From positions 1-32,157 of the forward strand of contig JALHOR010000065.1 of NCBI GenBank assembly GCA_022842885.1: a DNA stretch of 32,157 nt, read 5' to 3'. Positions 1 through 5,614 of this stretch are shown in pieces. The stretch's first letter is position 1; the number at the start of each line of letters is the position of its first letter. The notes under the pieces were generated by a model. That model was not told the origin of the DNA. It made no database searches and saw only the letters and a program-made list of their open reading frames with translations. The DNA comes from Anaerolineae bacterium. GTDB taxonomy: Bacteria > Chloroflexota > Anaerolineae > Aggregatilineales > Phototrophicaceae. Position numbers and translations under genes: made by a program.

Positions 1-1
1 G

Positions 2-160
2 GAAAGCGTATTAGACGAATTTGAAGGCACGGTGCTGATTATCTCGCATGACCGTTATTTTCTGGATAACACCGTAGACCGCATCTTTGCATTAGAGAAG
101 GGCAGTTTGCGGCAGTATGACGGTGGCTATACGGATTATGCGGCGGTGTCTGCTGGATAA
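2..160 (+). CDS. ABC-F family ATPase, 3' end only
   Basis: The window opens inside a gene; the last 52 codons are present. They contain the H-loop and following segment typical of ABC-F proteins (VLIISHDRYFLDNTVDRI), preceded by L-D-E-F, and end in the common ABC-F tail G-x-Y-x-x-Y. ABC-F proteins are soluble twin-ATPase factors that act on the ribosome rather than in transport. Only the end of the second nucleotide-binding domain is visible, so the subfamily cannot be given. The reading frame starts at base 2 and ends with TAA. Confidence 0.85.
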   Translation, partial: ESVLDEFEGTVLIISHDRYFLDNTVDRIFALEKGSLRQYDGGYTDYAAVSAG

Positions 161-199
161 TATGCTATTGAGGCTGTAGTGTATATTTGTATTCGGGAT

Positions 200-227
200 G
201 GGGCGCACCTGATAAAAGCTGCGCCCC
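200..227. terminator. Hairpin between convergent genes
   Basis: GGGGCGCA (200-207) pairs perfectly with TGCGCCCC (220-227) around a 12-nt loop. It lies between the ABC-F stop codon and the convergent helix-turn-helix gene, where a terminator is expected. Neither strand has a clear T run after the stem, so it may be a weak or factor-assisted terminator. Confidence 0.4.
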
Positions 228-270
228 GCCACCAACAAAAATGAACGTGCTATTGGGATTGTACAACGAC

Positions 271-945
271 TCAAAACAGCCAATCCGGGTTATCGAACCC
301 GGCATATTCCTGTATCGCGCCGAAGATGTGCATGGTGAGTTCGGTGTTGTGAACACGCACCGTACATACACCATTTTCAAGCCGATTGACGCGCCGATTT
401 CCACTCTCTTTTACGTAAATTCGCCGTAAGCACGATGATGGCAACTTGAGCAAGTCAAACCAATAATTTTTAATGCGTTCTTGTTCTGTTGCATCGGTTG
501 TATGGCAATGAATGTAAATTCGCATGTCCTCATCTTTGACTTGTAATTCTTCTCGCAAGAATTTTACAAAGATGATCATCATGCTGTCGTCGGAGTTCAC
601 AAAATGAATTACGTTGCGATGTTTTGCGCCTTCTGCCCAATACAACATACAACCGATTTGATGTAATCGTCTGCCTTTCCGGGCGTATTCGCGTCCAGCA
701 TTTTGATAGGCGAGACGTTTTTCTAGAAATATTTTTCGATTAGTCTCTGTTCCTTTGCTACCTCCATTTTCGCGTTGGTTATTTTTGAGTATTCCTTGCT
801 GCTCATCTGTCAAGATAACATCGCGCACCCATACACTGACAGAACCTTTAGAAACATCTAATTCACGAGCAATTGCTCCGACAGATAACCCTTGCTGGCG
901 CAGTTTTCGTGCTTTCTCTTGCAATTCTTTTTTAGGAGGTGCCAT
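271..945 (-). CDS. Helix-turn-helix protein with LAGLIDADG-like core (paralogue B)
   Basis: This 224-residue protein starts at ATG 945, chosen because GAGG lies a few bases upstream; an in-frame TTG at 960 would add five residues and overlap the upstream gene. Residues about 1-50 form a helix-turn-helix (ARKLRQQGLSVGAIARELDV, then SVSVWVRDV), like resolvase or Sigma-70-type HTH domains. The core has GCMLYWAEGAK followed by FVNSDDSMM and a hydrophobic helix, a pattern resembling a single LAGLIDADG motif and its following strand and helix. The C-terminus ends with H-x-x-E-L-T-x-x-I-F-G-A-I-Q-E-Y. It is about the same length as the upstream gene and clearly homologous to it throughout, so the two are tandem duplicates. 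The family is widespread as an HTH protein of unknown role; nuclease or regulator activity is inference. Confidence 0.75.
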   Translation of the reverse strand: MAPPKKELQEKARKLRQQGLSVGAIARELDVSKGSVSVWVRDVILTDEQQGILKNNQRENGGSKGTETNRKIFLEKRLAYQNAGREYARKGRRLHQIGCMLYWAEGAKHRNVIHFVNSDDSMMIIFVKFLREELQVKDEDMRIYIHCHTTDATEQERIKNYWFDLLKLPSSCLRRIYVKESGNRRVNRLENGVCTVRVHNTELTMHIFGAIQEYAGFDNPDWLF

Positions 946-952
946 TTTTCCC

Positions 953-1633
953 TCAATCAAATAACCATGTAGGCTTATCTATGCCAATATATTCTTGAAT
1001 CGCACCAAAAATTTTCATCGTTAATTCAACGTCATGAATTCTTAGTGTGCAAATACCATTATTAATTTCCGATGGATCAACTTTACTGTCTTTCTTGTAT
1101 TTGACTGTGAGCAAGCACTGAGAGGGAAGGTGTAATGTTGCCAGCCAATATTTGCCGATTTGTGTTTGAATTGCCTCATCTTCTGTATTGCACAAAATAA
1201 ACATCGTAATATCGGATGGGAGAACTTGCATTTCTTCGACAAGAAAATTTCGGAATAATAACAGCATCTGAGCATCAATATTGACCAATTGTGTTGAAGT
1301 CCGATTTTTAGCCCCTTCAGCCCAATAAAGCATACAACCCATCAGGTGAAGAGAACTACCATTTTGAGCTTGCTTGCGTCCCATTTCTTGATAAGCAATG
1401 CGTTTATCATGCGCTTTTCTACGATTTGTCTCACTGCCTTTTACTTGTTGCCGCCATCTCTCATATTTTTGCTCCAAAGCGCATTTTTGTTCTTCCGTTA
1501 GTTCAATATCTTTCACCCATCGGCTAACAACATTTCTGTCAACATCAAGTTCTGCTGCGATCTCTTTGATAGCTTTCCCTTGTTGCCTCAAAGCACGGGC
1601 TTTATCACGTACAGTATTTTTTACAGATGCCAT
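953..1633 (-). CDS. Helix-turn-helix protein with LAGLIDADG-like core (paralogue A)
   Basis: This 226-residue protein starts at ATG 1633, with a perfect AGGAGG five bases upstream. It has the same architecture as the next gene: an N-terminal helix-turn-helix (ALRQQGKAIKEIAAELDV then VVSRWVKDI), a basic linker with G-S-E-T-N-R, a core GCMLYWAEGAKNRTSTQLVN, and a C-terminus ELTMKIFGAIQEY. Both genes are co-directional and separated by only a few bases, so they are probably co-transcribed. They lie just downstream of an intron-bearing tRNA operon. The LAGLIDADG resemblance (short helix ending in acidic-Gly, then a strand and a helix) would fit a single-motif protein acting as a dimer, but this is judged by eye. 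No function is known to me. Confidence 0.75.
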   Translation of the reverse strand: MASVKNTVRDKARALRQQGKAIKEIAAELDVDRNVVSRWVKDIELTEEQKCALEQKYERWRQQVKGSETNRRKAHDKRIAYQEMGRKQAQNGSSLHLMGCMLYWAEGAKNRTSTQLVNIDAQMLLLFRNFLVEEMQVLPSDITMFILCNTEDEAIQTQIGKYWLATLHLPSQCLLTVKYKKDSKVDPSEINNGICTLRIHDVELTMKIFGAIQEYIGIDKPTWLFD

Positions 1634-1678
1634 TTGAACCTCCTAACCTATAAATATTATAAGCTATATTAGGTTCAA
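1634..1678 (-). promoter_or_regulatory. Promoter/operator-like region of the HTH pair
   Basis: TTGAACCT (1634-1641) and AGGTTCAA (1671-1678) are perfect inverted repeats, and a third half-site AACCTA lies at 1645-1650. On the minus strand a TATAAT-like -10 lies at 1655-1660 between them, about 22 bases before the start codon; no good -35 is visible. The half-site arrangement over the promoter and ribosome binding site would suit autoregulation by the HTH proteins. This is inferred from position only. Confidence 0.35.
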
Positions 1679-1696
1679 ACACAATAGAACGGAATC

Positions 1697-1724
1697 AAAA
1701 AAAGGTCACTAAAATCTAGTGACC
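1697..1724 (-). terminator. Rho-independent terminator of the tRNA operon
   Basis: GGTCACTA and TAGTGACC (1704-1711 and 1717-1724) form a perfect 8-bp stem with a 5-nt loop. On the minus strand it is followed by seven T (1697-1703). It lies ten bases past the 3' end of the second tRNA gene, so it ends the tRNA transcript before the HTH pair. Confidence 0.85.
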
Positions 1725-1733
1725 CTTTGTGAA

Positions 1734-1808
1734 TGGTGATGGCTGGACTTGAACCAGCAACCTCGAAATTATGAGTTTCGCGCTACTAACCAGTTGAGCT
1801 ACATCACC
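1734..1808 (-). tRNA. tRNA with CAU anticodon (elongator Met, or Ile2)
   Basis: The minus strand folds as a full tRNA: acceptor GGTGATG/CATCACC with discriminator A, anticodon stem CGAAA/TTTCG with loop CTCATAA, and T arm GCTGG-TTCAAGT-CCAGC. The anticodon is CAU. The D arm and acceptor resemble elongator tRNA-Met, but an Ile tRNA with lysidine-modified CAU cannot be excluded without a lysidine-identity check. CCA is not encoded. It follows the initiator tRNA gene by 47 bases in the same orientation and shares its promoter and terminator. Confidence 0.9.
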
Positions 1809-1855
1809 AAATTGCTGAACTTACAGCATGGTTTTTTACACTTTATTCGATTAAG

Positions 1856-2187
1856 TCGCGGGGGTGCGATTCGAACGCACGACCTCCGGGTTATGCTTAC
1901 CGCTACAGCTTTCGCTGCCTGCTTATCGCAGTTTGCAGTCTGGACTGTCCCTTCACCATACAACTTGCGCTGTTTAGGTGTCCGTCTACCAGTCTCTACA
2001 CAGATGAAAAATCACCTGCTCGGGATTGTCGCGTGACCGATTTCCCCGAACCGACGGAGAAGCACATACACGTTTCCCTGTATGCCGCCCTAGCTGATAT
2101 TACCTCGCGCTACCAAGACCACGTTGCTCTTGATAACATAATATCAACCAACTTGAGCCCGACGAGCTGCCTCTGCTCTACCCCGCA
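1856..2187 (-). tRNA. Initiator tRNA-fMet (CAU), split by a group I intron
   Basis: The 5' exon (2187-2156) starts TGCGGGGTAGAGC and ends in the anticodon stem TCGGG plus CT; the 3' exon (1895-1856) starts CATAACCCGG and ends in the T arm GTGCG-TTCGAAT-CGCAC and CCCCGC. Joined, they make a 72-nt tRNA with all arms paired. Three consecutive G-C pairs in the anticodon stem (G29-G31 with C39-C41) and a weak U1-G72 end pair mark it as an initiator. CCA is not encoded, and the D loop is short at seven bases. A 260-nt intron sits between U33 and C34. Exons lie in the right order and strand, so this is an interrupted gene and not a decayed fragment. Confidence 0.93.
1896..2155 (-). ncRNA. Group I intron (IC3-like) in tRNA-fMet
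   Basis: The 260-nt intron follows a U and ends in G, as group I introns do. Its 3' half carries the conserved core also seen in the Azoarcus tRNA intron: GTGTAGAGACT, AGACGG, CACCTAA, TATGGTGAAGG and CAGTCCAG in that order. Pairings visible: P3, TCCGTC (2058-2053) with GACGGA (1986-1981); P7, GACTG (1994-1990) with CAGTC (1947-1943), a compensated change relative to Azoarcus; P2, CATACA/TGTATG with a GGGAAACG loop (2084-2065); and a P9 hairpin CAGC-GAAA-GCTG (1917-1906). P1 would be a weak wobble-rich pairing of the exon GGCU with GGUU just inside the intron. There is no open frame for a homing endonuclease inside. It should splice by itself using guanosine. Confidence 0.92.
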
Positions 2188-2225
2188 CCATAAAATTGTT
2201 AAGGTGTTTGCCTCAACGCTTCAAT

Positions 2226-2254
2226 ATCATACTGATAGATGTGTTGGATGTCAA
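2226..2254 (-). promoter_or_regulatory. Sigma-70 promoter of the tRNA operon
   Basis: On the minus strand TTGACA (2254-2249) and TATGAT (2231-2226) are separated by exactly 17 bases. The expected start point is near 2219, about 30 bases before the tRNA-fMet 5' end. The perfect -35 fits a highly expressed stable RNA operon. Confidence 0.8.
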
Positions 2255-2325
2255 CGGTGATTCTGGAAAACCAGCACGATACGAGTAAAATAACGCTGCG
2301 TTTACTCGAAAAAACGGAGTTGTTT

Positions 2326-3159
2326 GTGTCCCTCACCCGCCGCGCATTTATCCAATGGTTGACCACAAATGTGGCAATCATGGGCGCTGATATGCTGTTG
2401 TCTCCGCTGCATTCTCAAGATAATCCTAAACTACTTCCTGCCCCGCCAACCCTGATGTTTCACAGTCGGCATCGCTGGTTGCTGCCAGACATCATCAATT
2501 GGCTGATTGCCGATGGGTTTACAGGCATCACCTATTTGGATTTAGAGCAGGCATTACAGGAAAAAATCAGCCTGCCGGAAAAACCCGTGATTATCACGAT
2601 AGATGATATAGCGATGGATAAAGGCAATCCCAATTTTGAGACGTTTGCTGCTATGCAAGCCACGCTGGTACAGGCAAATTTTGCAGGCGTTTTTGGCGTT
2701 ATTACCCGTCCCGATTGGCAGCAAGCCGATGACCGTTGGGGGCAAGTCGCTGAATGGACACAGCAGCATATTGAATTAGCCACCCACACCGCCACTCATC
2801 GCGTACTTGATAATCCTCAATGGACAAATGACGATTATGACCTAGAAATTGCCGCCTCAGCCCAAATGATTACAGACTACACGGGGCAACCCGTAAAAAC
2901 GCTCATTACGCCGTATGGCAGTGGTTATCAGCAGCAGCAAAACCAAACCAATCCGGCGGTGGTGGCAGCGTGCCAACGTGCTGGAATTCGTTTTGTAGTC
3001 GGCATTGTAGAAGGGCGGCAGCCCCTCGCCCTAAATCCGGCGGCAGATGATGTGTTATATATGGGTCGCACCGTACCGGGTCCCGATGATACCCTCAGCG
3101 GCGCCCAAGCCGGCATCGCCAATTGGATTTACTGGTCAGGCGAGCAACTGCGAAACTAA
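2326..3159 (+). CDS. Polysaccharide deacetylase (NodB-like), Tat-exported
   Basis: The likely start is GTG 2326, with GGAG six bases upstream; this places the twin-arginine signal at the very N-terminus (S-L-T-R-R-A-F-I followed by a hydrophobic stretch), and gives 277 residues. A further 29 in-frame codons upstream look non-native. NodB motifs are present: IITIDD (motif 1, D93-D94), the metal-binding THTATH (H154 and H158), and TPYGSGY (motif 3). The family removes acetyl groups from N-acetyl sugars of cell-wall or other polysaccharides with a divalent metal. Motif 1 ends IDDIAM rather than the usual TFDDG, so substrate cannot be predicted. An 8-bp inverted repeat (CGAGTAAA at 2282-2289, TTTACTCG at 2301-2308) lies just before the start. 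The gene is monocistronic and diverges from the tRNA operon. Confidence 0.85.
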   Translation: MSLTRRAFIQWLTTNVAIMGADMLLSPLHSQDNPKLLPAPPTLMFHSRHRWLLPDIINWLIADGFTGITYLDLEQALQEKISLPEKPVIITIDDIAMDKGNPNFETFAAMQATLVQANFAGVFGVITRPDWQQADDRWGQVAEWTQQHIELATHTATHRVLDNPQWTNDDYDLEIAASAQMITDYTGQPVKTLITPYGSGYQQQQNQTNPAVVAACQRAGIRFVVGIVEGRQPLALNPAADDVLYMGRTVPGPDDTLSGAQAGIANWIYWSGEQLRN

Positions 3160-3201
3160 CATTTAGGCATCATGTCCAGATTAGGTGAAAAGTACGTTGT
3201 T

Positions 3202-3229
3202 GTAGTGTCGAGGCATGCCTCGACACTAC
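3202..3229. repeat. 28-bp perfect palindrome, copy 1 (REP-like)
   Basis: The half-site GTAGTGTCGAGGCA is followed directly by its own reverse complement. An identical palindrome lies at 21297-21324, and similarity continues downstream (GGAAATCACTC then TTGAA and TTGAGC). It sits between convergent genes. The GTAG terminal tetranucleotide plus hairpin is reminiscent of REP elements mobilised by RAYT transposases, but no transposase is present here. Confidence 0.8.
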
Positions 3230-3261
3230 GGAAATCACTCATATTGAACTTGAGCGAAAAA

Positions 3262-4182
3262 TTAGGCATCATCGCTATCAATGGCACTATGCGTTACTTT
3301 ATAAATCTCATCCAGCGATGCGCCGCGTGCTTGTTCAATCCGTGCCATACGCTTCTGGAATTGCATCATCGCAAAGTTCAAAAATTCGTCTAAATCCATA
3401 CCAAACGGCACCGGGTCGTAATGCGAAAAATTTTCTTCCACAATGCCCAAAGCACTCGGCAGCAGCGTATTCATGGTATCTTCTGCCACATCCCACAGAT
3501 GAGGATTCGCAGCAACAAGACGCGAAATCAGAAAAATACCATAGGCAATATGCCGCGATTCATCCTGCTTAATTTTCTGGACGCCTGCCACCGTGCTGGG
3601 CATATAGCCATTTTTTTGCAGCATCGTAAAATAACCCTGATAGCCCGTCTCAGCCAACACGCCTTCTACAATCATGTTATAGGTGACAGATGCGACAATT
3701 TGTGCTTCCGGCGATTGGTCATGCATGAGGCGATTTAGAGCTTCGGGTAGGGCGTCATAAAAAATGGCGCTGTAGTTCGGGGTATGATAATGCGGCAAAT
3801 CGGCGCTGCTATCCACACCTAAAACTTCGGTCATGAATCGCTGGAAAAAGTCGGTGTGTTTGGCTTCTTCAAACAAGAAAGTTGTTAGAAACATTTCTTC
3901 TTCGGTTCTGCCTTCTTGGGCAATTGCCAGCATCAACGGCAGCAAATCCAGCGTGACGGCTTCTTCGCCCGCTGCAAATTGTGATGTGAGCCGCAGCACC
4001 ACATCTTTTTCATCGGCGTTGAACGTCAGCCAATCTTGCCTATCCTGCGTAAAATCAAACTCGGATGGATTCCAGATGCCGTATTTTTTTGCCTTTTCAA
4101 ACAATTTCATCGGTGGGGATTGACGATTCAGCCCGCGCGTGGTGGTGACAAAACCGTGATGTTTGGTGGTAGGGAGAGTCAT
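3262..4182 (-). CDS. R2-like ligand-binding oxidase (R2lox)
   Basis: This 306-residue ferritin-like protein has the full Mn/Fe site of R2lox: E73, E106, H109, E173, E208 and H211, in the motifs AAGEEAV, FEEAKH, YNMIVEG and DESRHIAYG. V76 and Y168 occupy the positions that form the Val-Tyr ether cross-link specific to R2lox. That pair, and the absence of the tyrosyl-radical arrangement of ribonucleotide reductase R2, separates it from NrdB and NrdF. R2lox proteins bind a fatty-acid-like ligand and probably oxidise hydrocarbons; the physiological substrate is unknown. GAGG lies five bases before the ATG. The TIR-FGE gene ends 29 bases upstream on the same strand, so the two may be co-transcribed. 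Confidence 0.92.
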   Translation of the reverse strand: MTLPTTKHHGFVTTTRGLNRQSPPMKLFEKAKKYGIWNPSEFDFTQDRQDWLTFNADEKDVVLRLTSQFAAGEEAVTLDLLPLMLAIAQEGRTEEEMFLTTFLFEEAKHTDFFQRFMTEVLGVDSSADLPHYHTPNYSAIFYDALPEALNRLMHDQSPEAQIVASVTYNMIVEGVLAETGYQGYFTMLQKNGYMPSTVAGVQKIKQDESRHIAYGIFLISRLVAANPHLWDVAEDTMNTLLPSALGIVEENFSHYDPVPFGMDLDEFLNFAMMQFQKRMARIEQARGASLDEIYKVTHSAIDSDDA

Positions 4183-4211
4183 GAAAACCTCGAAAATAAT
4201 AAGCCAACAGA

Positions 4212-5456
4212 TTAGGAAGTTTCAACAATAGGCGCACAACAAATACGAAAGCCCACCGAGATAGACCGCATACTCGGTTCGGCAAAATCACGGGTGACGC
4301 TGCGGGCAAAACTGCGGCTGGCATCCCATGCTGACCCGCGCAGTGCCTTGCTTTTGTCGTTCTCTAGCTCCACCACCAGACTACCGTGATTATTCAAGCA
4401 CCATTCGGAGACATTACCGCACATATCCATCACCCCAAAAATGCTCGCGCCCCCCGGATAATCAGTGACGGGTGTGGGTTTTTCGATGCCAGTTTTGAGC
4501 GTATTGGCGCGGTTTTTGTCATATTCATTGCCCCAAGGATACACGCGGCGTTCTTCGCCTTCTGCCGCCCATTGCCACTGCTGCTCGGTTGGCAGCGTAA
4601 TCATGAAGCCGGGTGTTTTCAATGAGGCATTCAACCAACGGCAAAATGCCATCGCTTCGTACCAATTGATGTTGGTACGCGGAATATCATCGCCGTAAAA
4701 GTCGCGGTCAGCTTGGCGCGGCGAGAGTTTACGCCATTCTTGTGCCACCTTAGAAAATGACCACCATTCGTTATTCCGATAGCCATCTTCGGCATCTACA
4801 AACACATGAAATTGTTGGTTGGTGATGGGGTATTTCCCCATCTGGAAGGCTGGCACAGGGTACCGAATATGATCAATTTCGACGTAACCTTCAGGAATAA
4901 CACACCATTTAAACGGCTCTGGCAGCAAAATACTCAATTGTCCGGTAGCACTTGCCAATGTTTCGGCACTTCGTAAACGTTCTGTTTGCGCTTGCCCCAA
5001 ACGCGGCGCACCATGCGGCGGTAAAATCATCTCTGGCGGTTCTTCCATTTCAACATCACCAAAACGTTTTTCAATCACCCCAATCAGGCGCTTCACATTT
5101 TCGGCGTATAATTCGCGCTTGCGAATATCCACCCATTGAGAAGTTGAGTAGCCGAAAGGGACAGAAACACGCTCATCGCCGCGTGCCATCATCAGCAGTA
5201 CCGGTTTACCATGAGTGCGGGCAAAATTCAGTTCTTCGCGTACCCATTCGGATTTGGCAGCATCGGGCGATAAAATGCACACTAAGCAGCATGACCCCAG
5301 AATGGCTACTTCGATGGCTTTCTGCCATGAAGGTGTTCCGGGTTCAATGCCTTCATCTGTCCAGATTCGTAAATTGGCGTTTTTTAAATCAATGCGAATC
5401 TGCTGCATCACATCAATATCTTTATGGCTGTAACTCAAAAATATGTGATAGTACAT
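4212..5456 (-). CDS. TIR domain protein with SUMF1/FGE-like C-terminus
   Basis: The start is placed at ATG 5456, directly before the TIR domain; a GTG at 5507 would add 17 residues. The protein has 414 residues. The TIR domain (about 1-140) begins MYYHIFLSYSHKD and has SEWVREEL around the expected NADase glutamate (E74 or E75). The rest, from about 190, is an FGE-sulfatase/SUMF1-type fold: FQMGKYPITNQQF, TNINWYEAMAFCRWLN, LPTEQQWQWAA, YPWGNEYD, MDMCGNVSEW and a final VGFR. The RGS-to-R region lacks the cysteine pair of true formylglycine-generating enzymes, so catalysis is unlikely and a ligand-binding role is more probable. TIR-FGE combinations occur in bacterial conflict systems. A partner could be the following R2lox gene, but that is speculative. 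Confidence 0.88.
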   Translation of the reverse strand: MYYHIFLSYSHKDIDVMQQIRIDLKNANLRIWTDEGIEPGTPSWQKAIEVAILGSCCLVCILSPDAAKSEWVREELNFARTHGKPVLLMMARGDERVSVPFGYSTSQWVDIRKRELYAENVKRLIGVIEKRFGDVEMEEPPEMILPPHGAPRLGQAQTERLRSAETLASATGQLSILLPEPFKWCVIPEGYVEIDHIRYPVPAFQMGKYPITNQQFHVFVDAEDGYRNNEWWSFSKVAQEWRKLSPRQADRDFYGDDIPRTNINWYEAMAFCRWLNASLKTPGFMITLPTEQQWQWAAEGEERRVYPWGNEYDKNRANTLKTGIEKPTPVTDYPGGASIFGVMDMCGNVSEWCLNNHGSLVVELENDKSKALRGSAWDASRSFARSVTRDFAEPSMRSISVGFRICCAPIVETS

Positions 5457-5525
5457 GAATGATTTCCAGAAATTCGCCAACAGGACTTTATTGTTCACAG
5501 TATACACTTATTGACTTGCCTACGC

Positions 5526-5531
5526 TATAAT
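5526..5531 (+). promoter_or_regulatory. Putative -10 box upstream of uvrB
   Basis: A consensus TATAAT lies 84 bases before the uvrB start codon. No -35 is convincing: TTGACT at 5511 is only nine bases away. No LexA-type operator was recognised. It is the best promoter candidate in the divergent uvrB / TIR gene interval. Confidence 0.4.
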
Positions 5532-5614
5532 ATGAACATTCTTTCTAGTCATGACCCCTTGCTGCGCGATTGTTTTTCTCGGTCATTTTCACCTAAGCAA
5601 AGGATGCCACTATC

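Noticed and set aside
1749-2036. Open frame of 95 codons over the two tRNA genes and intron end
   Set aside because: It covers structured RNA genes on the other strand and has no coding signs.
2282-2308. 8-bp inverted repeat before the deacetylase start as a terminator
   Set aside because: No T run follows on either strand; it is mentioned only as a possible regulatory hairpin.
4952-5458. 168-codon plus-strand frame opposite the TIR-FGE gene
   Set aside because: It is antisense to a well-supported gene, lacks family motifs and has no ribosome binding site.
5511-5531. TTGACT and TATAAT as a full promoter for uvrB
   Set aside because: The spacer is only nine bases; only the -10 was kept as a candidate.
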